Origin: Odobenus rosmarus divergens
Taxonomy: Eukaryota > Chordata > Mammalia > Carnivora > Odobenidae
Assembly: GCF_000321225.1 (NCBI RefSeq)
Contig: NW_004452110.1
Coordinates: 289,705-353,704 of the forward strand
Reading direction: 5' to 3'
Length of the DNA stretch: 64,000 nucleotides
This document shows, in pieces, positions 34,598 through 46,525 of this stretch. The notes under the pieces were generated by a model. That model saw only the letters and a program-made list of their open reading frames with translations. It did no database searches and was not told where the DNA came from. A program made the translations under genes and the position numbers. Within the stretch, counting starts at the first letter, position 1. The number at the start of each line of letters is the position of its first letter.

Positions 34598-36853
34598 AAA
34601 TCAAAATGCCCATAAGTGTTAGCCTCATCCAGGCCTGGGGTAATGAGTCCAGCCCCTGACTGGCTGACCCCATCATAACCCACCTGGCCATCCCACTCCA
34701 TGTTGCCACATGCAAACATTCACCAGGTTGGGACCTTTGTTTCTTTTGCCTTTTACTAGGTCATTCAGCCAACCCAAGGTTTCTTAACCTCTGCACTACC
34801 GCCGTTTGGAGCGAGAAGGTTCTCTGTTATGGGGACTGTCCTGTGCCTTGCAGGAGGTGATGTTGTGTTAATAGAAGTTTATTATTTGTAATGGCATTCC
34901 CTGGAAGAATATAAATTCAGCAACCTTTTAAAAAAAATCAATCCTAGTTCATAGAAACTCAAAAATCTAAGAACCTTTGGCCCCAGCTCTGTAAATCTAT
35001 GCTTCTGAGCAGGTTTTTGAAGGAAGAAGTTGCATTTCGCCTGCCTGCTGACCTTTTAATGAGTTTTAAATGACATCATTGAAATTAAGCTGCCCCAACA
35101 GACTTCATGGGAAGTATCTATTTCATGGGTAAAGGTGGTTGAATACTGCAAGATGGGATGCTTATAAGACTAGCATCCTCACCAACTAGAGAGAGGCATG
35201 GACCACTTTTGCTGTTAAAGTCTGAATCCTTTCCACTGACCACTTAATAGGACTGGAAAGCCAAAGCATGTGAATATGGAGAGTTTGTGGGTAGCATGAA
35301 AAGCAATTTGATAAAAATGATGTAAAATGACATAAATATCACAAAATGGGGGGAACGCAGAGAGAAATTTAGAATGATTGTCTAACAAATGATACATCAC
35401 ACCATTTTGTGTACTGTCAGAATTCAAATTCAATGACTATTCTTCAGCATCCAGTGTGTGCCAGGCTCGGGGACATGGAATGAATCGGACAGAGTCCCTG
35501 CCCCAAAGGGCTGCCATGCCCCAGTGGAGGCAGACACACACACACCTACATAACTGATGTTAAGAGATAGTACCCAGTGTACTGTTAGAACAGAGCCTTA
35601 CCAGTTCAGGGATAGGGACAGTAGATCGCAAGGAGCAGACACTGCCTCAAGCTCACTTAACGGAAGTTGGATTCATGTTAATACTGGGATAGCTCCAGGA
35701 ACTCAGCTGCAAGATGCTCAGCTGGGGCTCTCTCAGAAACCTATGACAGAGAGGGCTGTTTCTCTCACTTGTTTTCTCTGGCCCCACCTACCCAGTATCT
35801 TGTTGCTACACCTCTCTGCAAGTCTGTGCCATTTTCTTCCATAAGGCTCTTGGTTCCGACTGCCCCATAGCCTCAGCGTGCAGGCAGCTTTGGAAGGCAC
35901 CAGCTCTGCACCCAAGAGGGTCCTATGTTCCTGGTGCCTAATGTGACCTGCTATTTCAATGTCAGGCACTAGGAGAGAAACCCAGGTTGGACTCTACCAA
36001 TCCAATCATTTATGCCCAAGGAGCTTGCCTCTTCTGGGTGCTGGTGTATGGAGCAGCTTCGCCAAGGAGGCAGAGACGGTTGAGAATGAGCATAAATGGA
36101 CAATTCTAGTCCAATAGGGGATGAAAAGTTAATTCTGGCTGAGGAAAGTGAGGAACTTCTTGGGGTCAATGGAATTTTTGTTGGCTTTTGTTGACTTTAG
36201 AAGGGCATTCTAATCAGGAGGAGGCCAAAGCTCAGAAGTTGGAAGTCCAACAGTTGAGAGAAATTATGACCAGGATGGCTGGAGGGTGGTATAAATAACT
36301 TTGGTGCAGGGAGGGGGAGGAGAGATGGAGGTAGGATGGTAAAGCAGGCTGGAGCTGAATGAGGGAGGGTTTGAATGTCAAGGTGAGTTTAGATTCTGTT
36401 TTGCCGTCTTTATAAAGGTCTCCAAAGATTTTTACGCCAAGACTATGGCATTATCCCTTTTCCTTCCATTATCTCTACCTCCAAAGCCTCAGCCAATTCA
36501 ACTATCTACTTCCTTCCGTCTGCATCTATAAATTCATGATCTTTGTTCTCATTTGGGCCCTCAAATCAAGTGCGCATTTTTCTTCATCACCCTAGCCGGT
36601 ATCTACCTGGCGCCAATGCTCATTTTTAGTTGGTTCAGCACTCAGGTGAGGCAGAAGAGTTTTATTGACTGATCCCTAAAAATCTCTACATTATTTTGGA
36701 CCCCACGTGATTCAACAGTACTAACATTAATTCTCCTTGTGCTTCCCTTCTCTGCTTTTGTTTGTTTGGGTTTGGCTTTGATGGCTACTCCTCCCCCTAG
36801 CCCATAGAGTTTTGAGTGATTCCACAATTCTCTACTTGGCCCTCTTCTTTTTT

Positions 36854-37058
36854 TTTTTTTTTTTTTTAAAGATTTATTTATTTATTTTGAGAGAGTGAGA
36901 ATGAGAGAGAGAGAGAGTACATGAGAGCGGGGAGGGTTAGAGGGAGAAGCAGGCCCCTCGCCGAGCAGGGAGCCCGATGCGGGACTCGATCCCGGGACTC
37001 CAGGATCATGACCTGAGCCGAAGGCAGTTGCTTAACCAACTGAGCCACCCAGGCACCC
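36854..37058 (-). mobile_element. Can-SINE with 16-bp target-site duplication
   Basis: It is a minus-strand complete copy flanked by GGCCCTCTTCTTTTTT at 36838-36853 and 37059-37074. The long T run indicates a fairly young insertion. Confidence 0.93.
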
Positions 37059-37739
37059 GGCCCTCTTCTTTTTTTAGTCCACATCCTTTACCTGAATGAT
37101 GACCAATTCTGGAGGCTTCAACTCACACCTCGCCAGCCACACTTCTCTCCTGCCTATTCTCAAGACATCTTCAACTCAACTTGACCAAAACGGAACGTCT
37201 CCCCTCTGGCAAACGCTGCTGGTTGCCTGCCTATTGTCTATTCTCCCCTTCTTTCTCGATAAGAGAACTCCCATTTTATCACAAATGGCAATGCACCTAG
37301 ATAAAAGACTCTTATCCCCCAGTCTCCCTTATGCTTAGATGTGTCCCTGTGCCTGGTTTCTGATCTGTATGAAGTATTGTGTTAGGACCTTCTGGAAGTC
37401 TCTCAAAGGGAATTGACTTAGCTGTAAGCTACACCATTTTGCTCTCCTTTCTTGTTCCTTCTTCCAGCTGTCTGAAATAAAGTCAAGATTTTTGGAGCTC
37501 CAGGAGTTATTTTGGACCTTGAGATAGGTTTGATGATGGAAGCCCTATGCTAAAGATGGCAAAGCAGACAGACGCCCTGGATCCTTCATGACCTTTTGGA
37601 GCTACCATAGCAGCCCTGGGTTTTCTGTAACATTCAGTCAAATGTAATCCTAGTTGCTTCACCTTACAACTAGCCTTTTCAGGCTGGCTCTTCCTCTGTG
37701 TTCCCTACCATTGACCCACCTGTCCAAACTTTGCTTGCC

Positions 37740-37985
37740 CTCCTTACTCCCCCATGTTCTTTATACTCCTTAGTATATCTCAAATGTGTCCCTCTGTCTC
37801 CCTATCACTAGAGCCTATTTCAGGCCCTCTTCCTTTCACTTGTGATGACTTTACTTCTTCAGTTAGGTCCTACCCAGTCACTCTGCCCGTCATGCCTCCT
37901 ATAACCATCCTACACACTGTCGCTAGAGTGATCTTTTCCAGGACAAATCTGATCTTGTCACTTCGCTGCTAAAATTCCTCCAATG
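37740..37985 (+). repeat. LINE L2 fragment
   Basis: L2-like segments CCTCCTATAACCATCCTACAC and AAATTCCTCCAATGGCTCCC are visible. Confidence 0.5.
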
Positions 37986-37999
37986 GCTCCCCACAGCCA

Positions 38000-38230
38000 T
38001 ATTAATAATAATGTCTCTCATACATCAAGCACATTGTAACTGGGAAGCATTGTGCTAAGCACTTTAGAAGCATTTGGATTCTCTCAATTGCCCTTTGGGG
38101 TAGGTGCTAGCGTCTCCAGTTTATGGGGGAGAAAACAGACACAATGCAGATAATGTACCAAGGATTACTAAGTAAGTGGAGGAGCAGAGATTTGGACAAG
38201 CTGTTTAACCCCCAGCCTTTCATGTTAGGG
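38000..38230 (+). repeat. MIR element
   Basis: GCATTGTGCTAAGCACTTTAG, CTCTCAATTGCCCTTTGGGG, TAGGTGCTAGCGTCTCCAGTT and ACCAAGGATTACTAAGTAAG match the MIR layout. Confidence 0.6.
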
Positions 38231-38529
38231 AAGCATCCGTTTAGGATGCCACCCAAACTCATTAGCAAGGCAAACAAGGGCTTTTGTGATCTGGCCTTTG
38301 CTTACACTTCAGCTTCTTTTTACACTACTCCAGAAGCAGAATTTGAAGATAATTATTGACAAATTTGGTTCCATTAAAGCCGGGAAAGTAAAATTATAAT
38401 AAACTCTGTTTGGGGTATAAAATATTTAGGCTTAATGTGAACCTTAATGTGCCTAACCTTCAAACTTTTGATATATTTTCAACTAGTTTAATATTCTGGA
38501 ATACATTAGCCATTAAAAATACATAAAAG

Positions 38530-38663
38530 TGGGGGCACCTGGATGGCTCAGTCGGTTATGCATCTGACTCTTGATCTCAGGTCAGGTCTTGATCTCAGGA
38601 TTGTGAGTTCAAGCCCTGCATTGGGCTCCATGCTGGGCATAGAACCTACTTAAAAAAACGAAA
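38530..38663 (+). mobile_element. Can-SINE (short, old subtype)
   Basis: The head is GGGGGCACCTGGATGGCTCAG; it ends soon after GGGCATAGAACCTACTTAAA, lacking the CT-rich body. It is flanked by ACATAAAA on both sides. Confidence 0.88.
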
Positions 38664-38884
38664 AACATAAAAATGTATATATAGGGATTCACATTTTTCC
38701 TTTTGTCTTAGGCTCCAATATTTCTTGGCATGGCACTGTCAGAGGCAGTCTTTATTTAAAATCTTGATCTTTTGCTTGTCATAGATTCCATATGAATTTT
38801 TACTTTTTAGATGTTGTATTAAATGTTATTTATCTCGAAGATTGGGTTTTTGGCACCCCCTTAAATTTTGTGCCCAAGGCGAGT

Positions 38885-39030
38885 GCCTCTCTCACCTCAT
38901 TCTAATCCTGGCTTTGCTCATTAGCCATATGGAATCCCATCTGCAGGCTCCTGAATGCACAATGATCTTGCTTTCCTTAGTTTTGTCATTCTTGCCTAGC
39001 ACATAGTAGATACTCAGTAAATATTTATGA
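38885..39030 (+). repeat. LINE L2 3'-end fragment
   Basis: CTTGCCTAGCACATAGTAGA and CTCAGTAAATATTTATGAAT are the classic L2 3' terminus. A Can-SINE follows immediately. Confidence 0.55.
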
Positions 39031-39040
39031 ATATGTGAAT

Positions 39041-39219
39041 GGGGCACCTGGGGGGCTCAGTTGGTTAAGTGTCTTCCTTTGGTTCAGGTTATGATCCCGG
39101 GGTCCTGGGATTGAGTCCTGCATCTGGCTCCTTGCTCAGTGGGGAGTCTGCTTCTCCCTCTCCCTCTCTCCCTACCCCTTGCTTGTACTCGCTCTCTCTC
39201 TCTAAATAAATGAATAAAT
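39041..39219 (+). mobile_element. Can-SINE
   Basis: The head is GGGGCACCTGGGGGGCTCAG and the tail carries AAATAAATGAATAAATAAA. It is flanked by ATATGTGAATG / AAATGTGAATG. Confidence 0.92.
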
Positions 39220-39239
39220 AAAATGTGAATGAATGCTTT

Positions 39240-39575
39240 TTCCTTCTGACCTTAACACCCTTTGCTCTGCCGGCCCATTGCTTGAATAACTCCTACTTGG
39301 GCTCTTTTTAGACTGAACTGGAGTATCACCTCTCCCAGGAAGCTTTCCCTGACTGTCCATGCCCCCTTCCCTCCTGAACTTCTCTAAATCTGGTTAGGAG
39401 CTTCTCCATTGCCCTCAGTGCACTTGAAGGTCAGCATGGAAATAGCATTTCTTACCATGTTCTGAGGTACTTGCTCAGAACCAAAGGCTACTTGTGAGCT
39501 TTTTGAGAGCAAAGACCATGGCTTCTTTGTTCTCTGTATCCTCAGCCCCCAAAGCACCTAGGAGGGAGCATGCTC
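39240..39575 (+). repeat. LINE L2 fragment (3' part)
   Basis: The order matches L2: GGAGTATCACCTCTCCCAGG, AGCTTTCCCTGACTGTCC, GTGAGCTTTTTGAGAGCAAAG, CATGGCTTCTTTGTTCTCTG. Confidence 0.65.
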
Positions 39576-39582
39576 AGAGGAT

Positions 39583-39601
39583 GGAGGGAGGGAGGGAGGA
39601 C
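39583..39601 (+). repeat. (GGAG)n low-complexity run
   Basis: About five GGAG units lie just downstream of the L2 fragment. Confidence 0.7.
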
Positions 39602-40019
39602 TGGAGGGATAGAAGAATGGATGAGTGAATGCAATCCTTTTTTAAGACATAACTGGTAACAGCATGCAAGGGGGTTTGTACTGAAGGAGAGCAAGACTTA
39701 TGAGGAACTTTTGCCTGAATCCAGGCAAGAGTTGATCAGGGACTAGACTGAGGCCAACGTAGTAGGTTGGATTTAAGAGACATTTTAGTCGATGGAATTT
39801 GGTTGGAAATTAAGTGAATGGGAAAGTACTCAAAAGCAACTGAGGTTTCACAGTTGGGTGAGCAGGAAGATGTGGTTTCTGGGAATGGACAAGTAATGCA
39901 GGAGGAGCAAACCCTAGGCCTGTCACTACTCCAGGGCATTGACCCAGAGAATGGAGAGATTGCCTATTAGCAGATTCTTATTAGATACATGAGGCTTAAT
40001 CAGCATTTATACCCTCCTA

Positions 40020-40560
40020 AATTGTTCTCTAAAGCCTTTCCCCTTCTCTCTATCGCCTGATGCTTCTCTGGTCTGGGCCACTATCTTCTCTCACCTAAAT
40101 TCCTGCTACTGCCTCCTAATTGGTCTACCCACCTTCAGTTTTCCTCTCCTTATTTCATTCACCACTCTGCAACCAAGCCAAATTAAGCTACTCACTTCTT
40201 AAAGTCTTTCAACAGCTCTCCACAGGCTTCTGGATGAAGAGTTAATTCCTGAGTGCAATCCCTCAAGCCTGTCTCCATCTAGCCCTTGCCTCGAGATTCC
40301 ACGCCATCCCTAACACTCTCCCTACTCACGGCTGTGTGCCAGGCTTCCTGGACTTTTTGTGCTTCCTCCTTGTGCCTTGCTCTTTCTCTTACTTCTGGGC
40401 CTTTGCACATGCTACTTCTTCCACCTGAAGCTTTCTCGCTCTTCTTTTTGCAGGCCACCACTACCTTTCAAGTCTAGACTTAAACATTCCTCTCTAGGAG
40501 ACTTCCTCCCACCCTAGTCTAGGCGTGGCCCCTTGCTGTATGCTCCTGTAACACCCTGTT
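40020..40560 (+). repeat. LINE L2 fragment
   Basis: This is the best-preserved L2 here: CTGGGCCTTTGCACATGCTAC, AACAGCTCTCCACAGGCTTC, GAGTGCAATCCCTCAAGCCTG and CTTAAACATTCCTCTCTAGG occur in L2 sense order. Confidence 0.7.
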
Positions 40561-40647
40561 CTTGCCTTATCTTAGGCTTGTGGCAGAAACTGCTAGCTGC
40601 CTCTCCAATATCCATTCATTCCTCCTTTCATTCCAAAGACGAATTTG

Positions 40648-40766
40648 AGGGGCGTTTGGCTGGCCCAGTCAGAAGAGCATGCGACTCTTGATCCTGGGGT
40701 CATGAGTTCCAGCCCCACGTTGGGTGTGGAGATTACTTAAATAAATAAATATTAAAAAGAAAAAAC
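40648..40766 (+). mobile_element. Can-SINE (short, old subtype)
   Basis: GGGGCGTTTGGCTGGCCCAG head, GTTGGGTGTGGAGATTACTT end and no CT-rich body. It is flanked by GAATTTGAG on both sides. Confidence 0.87.
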
Positions 40767-41229
40767 AAGAATTTGAGAGCAGCAAATGGTTCAGCTTAAA
40801 AAAAAAAAAGAGGCATTTCCCAACTTGCCTTGCAAATAAGAGCTGTTGGCTGTTCTCCTCTGGCAAAACAGGAAAAGGTAACCATGGGAGAAACTAACAG
40901 GTTGCAGCAGTAAGAGACTTAGTGATGGTAAGTCCTTGAGACCTGCTGGGAGAGCCAGATTCACTGTTTGGAGATCATTGTAACCGCTGGGGCCCCGGGA
41001 CACACTCACCTCTTCTCTGTTTACATTCATTCCTTAGATGATTTAATCAGCCTCATGGTTTTAAATATCACCCATATGCTTATGCTTCCAGATGTATTGA
41101 TTCAATCTGGACATCTCCACTGAACTCCTTTAGGAAACCCATATATCCAACAGCCTCACAGACATCTCCACTTGGGTGTGGGTGTGGAATGGACTCACTG
41201 TGTGTAAAACTGAGCTGATGTTCACCCCA

Positions 41230-41385
41230 CACTAGTTCCTTGACCAGTCCTCACCGTCTTAGTTAATGGCACCTCTGTTCTGAAGGCTCAGGCCAAAAGC
41301 CTTATGTTGTCCTCGACACCTTTCCTTCATATCTACGTGTGCTCTGTTAACAAAATCTGTTGGTTCTACCTTCAAAATATATTTG
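41230..41385 (+). repeat. LINE L2-like fragment
   Basis: AATGGCACCTCTGTTCTGAAG, TGTCCTCGACACCTTTCCTT and AATCTGTTGGTTCTACCTTC are typical of L2 in the sense direction. Confidence 0.45.
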
Positions 41386-41400
41386 GAATTTAACCACTGC

Positions 41401-41605
41401 TTTTTTTTTTTTTTAAAGATTTATTTATTTTAGGGAGAGAGAGAGAGAGCGTGTGAGCAGGGGAAAGGATACAGGGAGAGAGTAAGAAGCAGACTGCCCA
41501 CTGAGCGCAGAGCCCCATGCTGGGCTCGATCTCATGAACCTGACATCGTGACCTGAGCCAAAATCAGGAGCTGATGCTTAACTGACTGAGCCACTGAGGT
41601 GCGCC
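41401..41605 (-). mobile_element. Can-SINE
   Basis: It is a minus-strand copy with a long T run, ending CTGAGCCACTGAGGTGCGCC. It is flanked by GGAATTTAACCACT (41385) and GGAATTCTACCACT (41606). Confidence 0.91.
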
Positions 41606-41807
41606 GGAATTCTACCACTTGTTAACACATTTGCCATCCTGGTTCAAGCATCATCTGGGGCCTGGATTATTGGAGTGATCTCCTAACTGGTCTGTCTGCT
41701 TCTGTCCTTCCCACCCCAATGTCTGTGAAAACACTGAAGCCAAAGCAACTGTGGAAAAGCACAAGTCTGATTGTGCCGCTCATCTACTCAAAAGCACTAG
41801 AGGTTCC

Positions 41808-42310
41808 TGTGGTGGCAGAATGATGGCCCCCCAAAGACGTCCGTGTCCTAATCCCCAGAACCTGTGCGTGTGTTGTGTTACATGGCCAAGAGGAATTAAT
41901 GGTGCAGCTGAAATTAAGATTGCTAATCAGCTGACCTTAAAATAGGGAGCTTATTCTGGATGATCCAGTTGTGCCCAGTGTAATCACAAGAGTTTTTCAA
42001 AGTGGAGGAGGGAGGCAGAAGGGAAATGGAAGTGAGAAAGACGTAACCACAATTAGTGGCTTGGAAGGTGGATTGGGGCTAGGAGCAAGGAATGTGGACA
42101 GCTGCTAGAAGCTGGAAAAGACAAAACAAATGGATTCTCCCCTAGAGTTTCCAGGAAGAAACATAACCCGGCTAACACCTTGATTTCAGTCCAGTGAGAT
42201 TTGCTGGAAGTCAGGCTTTTGACCTCCGGAACTCTAAGATAATAAATGAGTGTTGTTTCGATCCATAAATTCATGGTCATTTGTTACATCAACCATAAGA
42301 AACTAATACA
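41808..42310 (+). mobile_element. Solitary MLT1-type (ERVL-MaLR) LTR
   Basis: It starts TGTGGTGGCAGAATGATGGC, has CCTAATCCCCAGAACCTG and AGAAGCTGGAAAAGACAA, carries a polyadenylation-like AAGATAATAAATGAG, and ends AGAAACTAATACA. The ends and order match MLT1. No internal sequence is attached. It is a relic of an ancient endogenous element. Confidence 0.9.
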
Positions 42311-42363
42311 GTTCCCTCTCTCACGCAAGGTAAAAGCCAAAGTCCAAGGTTCCAAATGACCTG

Positions 42364-42406
42364 GTTACAGCAGTAACAGGGTTACAGAGATAACAGGGTT
42401 ATCTCT
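42364..42406. repeat. Three overlapping short palindromes
   Basis: GTTAC-AGCA-GTAAC, GTAAC-AGG-GTTAC (42373-42385) and AGAGATAAC-AGG-GTTATCTCT (42386-42406) follow each other just after the MLT1 LTR. All share the same TAAC/GTTA core. Confidence 0.85.
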
Positions 42407-44376
42407 CAGGCCTCATCTCCCACTTTCTACCTTAACTCACTCTTCAGCCACACTTCCCTCTTGCTCCAGGCACACAGCTTTGTAGCATGAATGAATGATT
42501 TTGAAATTGTTCATTTTCCAGAAGAGAGGAGAGGCAGCTTGCCCACGATGCCCCAGCAGGGACTTGAACCCAGGACACCTGCCCAACTACCAGAGGGTAC
42601 TATTTCTGTTGTGCCTAGCTTTGACTTCGGCTTCCTCCCCCAGAAAGTCTTGTGGTTAAATCTCCCCTGGCCACCTACCAAAGTGTTTAAACTGCCTTCC
42701 AAAGAGGGAAGCTTTATGTTGGCCATATTGTTCCTTGCCAGAAGAGTAGCTCATTTTTTGCTGTGTGAAATTCAGCGACAGAAACATCTTCCCTTTAAAA
42801 GGCAGGGGAAGAAATGTCCAGGACATCAGATTGTACGGATCAATACAGACCAATTTCTTAGGAGGAAAAGACAGGACTGGCTTTCCTTCAGCCAACTAGG
42901 TTTACTGTGTGGAGTCCTGTTTATGCCCCGGGGATGCAGAGAGTGAGTTTCATGGAAACCTCGACAAATCGCTAAGGGTTGTTGGCAATCTTAATCTGAG
43001 TGCAAAACAGCCTTCTTTTTTTGCCAAACTGGCATTTATATTTCTAAATGAGAAAGTTTGATGGGTTAGCTTGTAGCCACCTAGTGAAGGGCCCCCACTG
43101 GCTGGCTGTGCTGAGTCACCTCAGAGCTGATCTGTCTCCTTGTGTCTAGCCAATACGTGTTGCAGGCTGCTCTGGGGCTCATATCTGGTCTGCTCAGTTC
43201 TGGCCACAAGAGCAGAGGCAACTTCCTCTACAAAGCTTGTGGGTAGTACCCACGCAGATAGAACAGGCCTCTTCTGTTGTTTGGGGCTTTGTTTTTGCCT
43301 GCCCAATACTCCTTTCTTTTGGGAACTCCACTTTGAGGCTGTTCTCCTGGAGTTCTCAATTCCTAACCCCTGATCTCAAGGATAGGCACAAGACCCATGT
43401 CTGGGCCATTTTGTAGTATACAATCCTTCTGACAACAGTGACTGCTCTAGAAAGGGTGGGCATGGATTTAAGCAGGGCCCATTAGAACCCAACCCCAATA
43501 AGAATATATAGACTATAGGAAGGAGACTCTTCTTTTTGGTTGGGATGGCTAACCTTGGGAGAACATGAATCTGGAGTTGTCCAGTAGAGAATACTTATTT
43601 GTGCAGGAAGCATAATCAAGCAATGATGAGAAGTGAATGGAGAGATGGTTCTTGAGGTGATGAGTCCCAGTTCAAGTGCTGCAGAAGCTTCAAGCATGTG
43701 GCAGTCAGGGCTAGAGTACAAATGGCCTGAATGTTTAAAAATTAGAAATCAAGCTGTTAAATAGAATTTATCTTCTTTCTCTCTGTGAACAAATCTAGCC
43801 TCATAATGGCAATTTTTTTAAGTTGGAAAACTATAGTTTTTATAGTTCTAAAAATTGGCAAAATATGAAGGTAACTGAATTTAATTATTATTGTGCATGT
43901 GCTATTGATGGCCCAGAAGTATCTGCATGAGAAAATAAAGTCCCATTTTAGGAATTATCATATATTCCATAAAACCTATTTTTGTGCTTTCATGACAGAA
44001 AAAAATCACTAGTTATGTAATTATATAAAAATATACACATAATTTATGTGCCATTGACAATAATGATCTAAAGGATTAAAAAGAACATGTAATTATATTC
44101 AGAGTATCAAATTGAATATATTTCCATCAAATCCATCAAAAATGTAAATGAAGATAAATGTAAAAATAAGAATTGAATATTTTAAAAGAAAATTTATTTT
44201 TTAAAGCACAAAAATAGTAACATTAAAAGGCAAAGTAGAAATTATAATCATGAACAAAGAATTGTAAATAAAAGTGTTTAAATCAAGTTGCAGTTTTTAT
44301 TTGACATTTCAAAAATGGAATAAAATCTTAATATTTTTACGAAAATAAAATGATTCACAATTCTAACATCCATTCT

Positions 44377-44576
44377 TTTTTTTAAAGATTTTATTTATTT
44401 ATTTGAGAGAGAGAATGAGAGAGAGAGAGAGAGCATGAGGGGGGGAGGGTCAGAGGGAGAAGCAGACTCCCTGCTGAGCAGGGAGCCCGATGCAGGACTC
44501 ACTCCGGGGACTCCAGGATCACGACCTGAGCCAAAGGAAGGCAGTCGCTTAACCGACTGAGCCACCCAGGCGCCCC
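44377..44576 (-). mobile_element. Can-SINE with 15-bp target-site duplication
   Basis: It is a minus-strand complete copy with exact flanks TCTAACATCCATTCT at 44362-44376 and 44577-44591. Confidence 0.94.
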
Positions 44577-44793
44577 TCTAACATCCATTCTCTTAACTTA
44601 GTTGCTGATATAATCAGTATCACACGTCTCTCATGTTATGCCTAGACTTACAAATATATTTAAGAGTAATATAAATTGTTTAATATTATAGTACATTTCT
44701 CAGCTGCCCATGTGCACTTTTGTTGTGATTTTGCTAATTCATGAGTTCTTTAGGAACTGCAAATAAGACACAACTAAAAGGAAAAAAAAGAGA

Positions 44794-45025
44794 GGGGCGC
44801 CTGGGTGGCTCAGTCGGTTAAGTGGCCAACTCTCAGTTTCGGCTAAGGTCATGATCTCAGGCTTGCACTCTATGGGAAGTCGGCTTGTGCCTCCCCCTCT
44901 CTCCTCTGCGGCTCTCACCTCTCCCCCTCTCCCCCTCCCCCCTCTCCTCTTTCCCTCTCCCCTTTCTCCCCCTTCTCCCCTCTCTAAAATAAATAAATAA
45001 ATAAATAAAATCTTTAAAAAAAAAA
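44794..45025 (+). mobile_element. Can-SINE with expanded CT-rich body
   Basis: The head is GGGGCGCCTGGGTGGCTCAG. The middle has a roughly 100-bp CT-rich expansion (about 44890-44990), then (AAAT)n and ATCTTT(A)n. No clean target duplication is seen. Confidence 0.88.
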
Positions 45026-45379
45026 GATACCATTAAAAGGAATGACCCTGGGCTATACAAAAATCTACTTAATTCATGCTGAGAGGAAGAAATCAACAAG
45101 TTAATTTGCCTTTTCTGTTACTAAGGGCTCCTACCATTGAATCCTCTCCTCCTGCTGAAGCTGTATCCATTTCTGAGGCTTGCAGCAGCAGCAACTTACA
45201 ACCTTCATGGCCTTCCGACCCAGTAGCCTTTGTTTTGAGGACAAAGGCAATAAATGCAAAAATGTTTCCCTGGGACCTGAGCAGTACTGGTCCCGAGAGT
45301 GGATATTTAGAATTATGGGTAGTGATATGCTTGTGTTGAGCACCAGATCCCAAGTGACAGAGTCACACATATGCTCTTT

Positions 45380-45382
<3 letters not shown>

Positions 45383-45430
<48 letters not shown>
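45383..45430 (+). repeat. (GT)24 microsatellite
   Basis: It is 24 uninterrupted GT units. The overlapping ORF with a Cys-Val repeat is an artefact of this run. Confidence 0.97.
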
Positions 45431-45433
<3 letters not shown>

Positions 45434-45795
45434 AAATAATGTGGGGTCCTCTATGGCACGGGCCTCTTTTCTCCTGCCCAGGTCTAAGAATGGTATGGAA
45501 AGGAATTCCCTGGATGGTTGACTGATAGGTCATTTGGGGTATATGCATTGTAACAAAGACTTTTGCTTATCCCCAAAGAATCCCTGGGATGAATGGAGCC
45601 TTAGAAGGCAATCTTGAGCCAAGAACAGGTACATTACCTCTTGCGTATACTCGCCCTTACTTCCCACCACAGCTGAGAAGAATGGGGTTCTTCAATTAGG
45701 AATACTCAATCTGACTCTGCACTCTGTGTGCTCTTGCTAAGCAGCAGTATAGCCTCAATTGTTGAGTGACAAAATATTTAGAAATCAAATGTTTT

Positions 45796-45980
45796 GGGGC
45801 ACCTGCATGGCTCAGTCAGTTGAGCGTCTAACTCTTGGTTTCAGCTCAGGTCATGATCTCAGGGTCATGTGATGGAGCCCTGTGTCTGGCTCCATGCTCA
45901 GCAGGGAGTCTACTTGGGATTCTCTCTCTCTCTCCCTCTGCTCCTCCCCGCCAAAGTAAATAAATAAATCTCTAAAAAAG
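45796..45980 (+). mobile_element. Can-SINE
   Basis: It is flanked by GAAATCAAATGTTTT (45781-45795) and GAAATCGAATGTTTT (45981-45995). It is an older subtype with TTGGTTTCAGCTCAGGTCAT. Confidence 0.93.
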
Positions 45981-46109
45981 GAAATCGAATGTTTTAATTC
46001 TTTATTTCCTGATTGATAGCTGAGTTTCAGCAAGTACTTTGACAAGTAACTTTAGGGGACAAGGGCAGGCTGACCCAAAATATGACACCTTGACATACTG
46101 ATTATTTTA

Positions 46110-46303
46110 TTTTATTTTTTAAAAGATTTATTTATTTGAGAGAGAGAGAGAGGGAGAATATGAGCGGGGGTAGAGGGAGGCCAAAGGAGAAGCAGGCTCC
46201 CCGCTGAGCAGGGAGCCTCACGCGAGGCTCCATCCCAGGACCCTGGGATCATGAACTGGCTGAAGGCAGACGCTTAACTGACTGAGCCACCCAGGTGCCC
46301 CGT
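46110..46303 (-). mobile_element. Can-SINE
   Basis: It is a minus-strand copy with exact flanks ATACTGATTATTTTA at 46095-46109 and 46304-46318. Confidence 0.94.
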
Positions 46304-46335
46304 ATACTGATTATTTTAAATAAAAGTTACTTAAG

Positions 46336-46525
46336 GGCGCCTGGGTGGCTCAGTTGGTTAAGCAACTGCCTTCAGCTCAGGTCATGATCCTGGAGTCCCA
46401 GGATCGAGTCCCACATCGGGCTCCCTGCTCAGCAGGGAGTCTGCTTCTCCCTCTGACCCTCTTCCCTCTTGTGCTCTCTGGCTCTCATTCTCTCTCAAAT
46501 AAATAAATAAAATCTTAAAAAAAAA
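46336..46525 (+). mobile_element. Can-SINE
   Basis: It is a plus-strand copy with exact flanks AAAAGTTACTTAAG at 46322-46335 and 46526-46539, only about 30 bp after the preceding opposite-strand SINE. Confidence 0.94.

Noticed and set aside
42388..42405. A 15/18 match to the I-SceI homing-endonuclease site
   Set aside because: It is part of a local palindrome cluster; there is no endonuclease gene and no reason to expect one in this nuclear locus.
45180..45521. A 113-codon ORF with an alternating Cys-Val stretch
   Set aside because: It is created by the (GT)24 microsatellite; there is no homology and no gene context.
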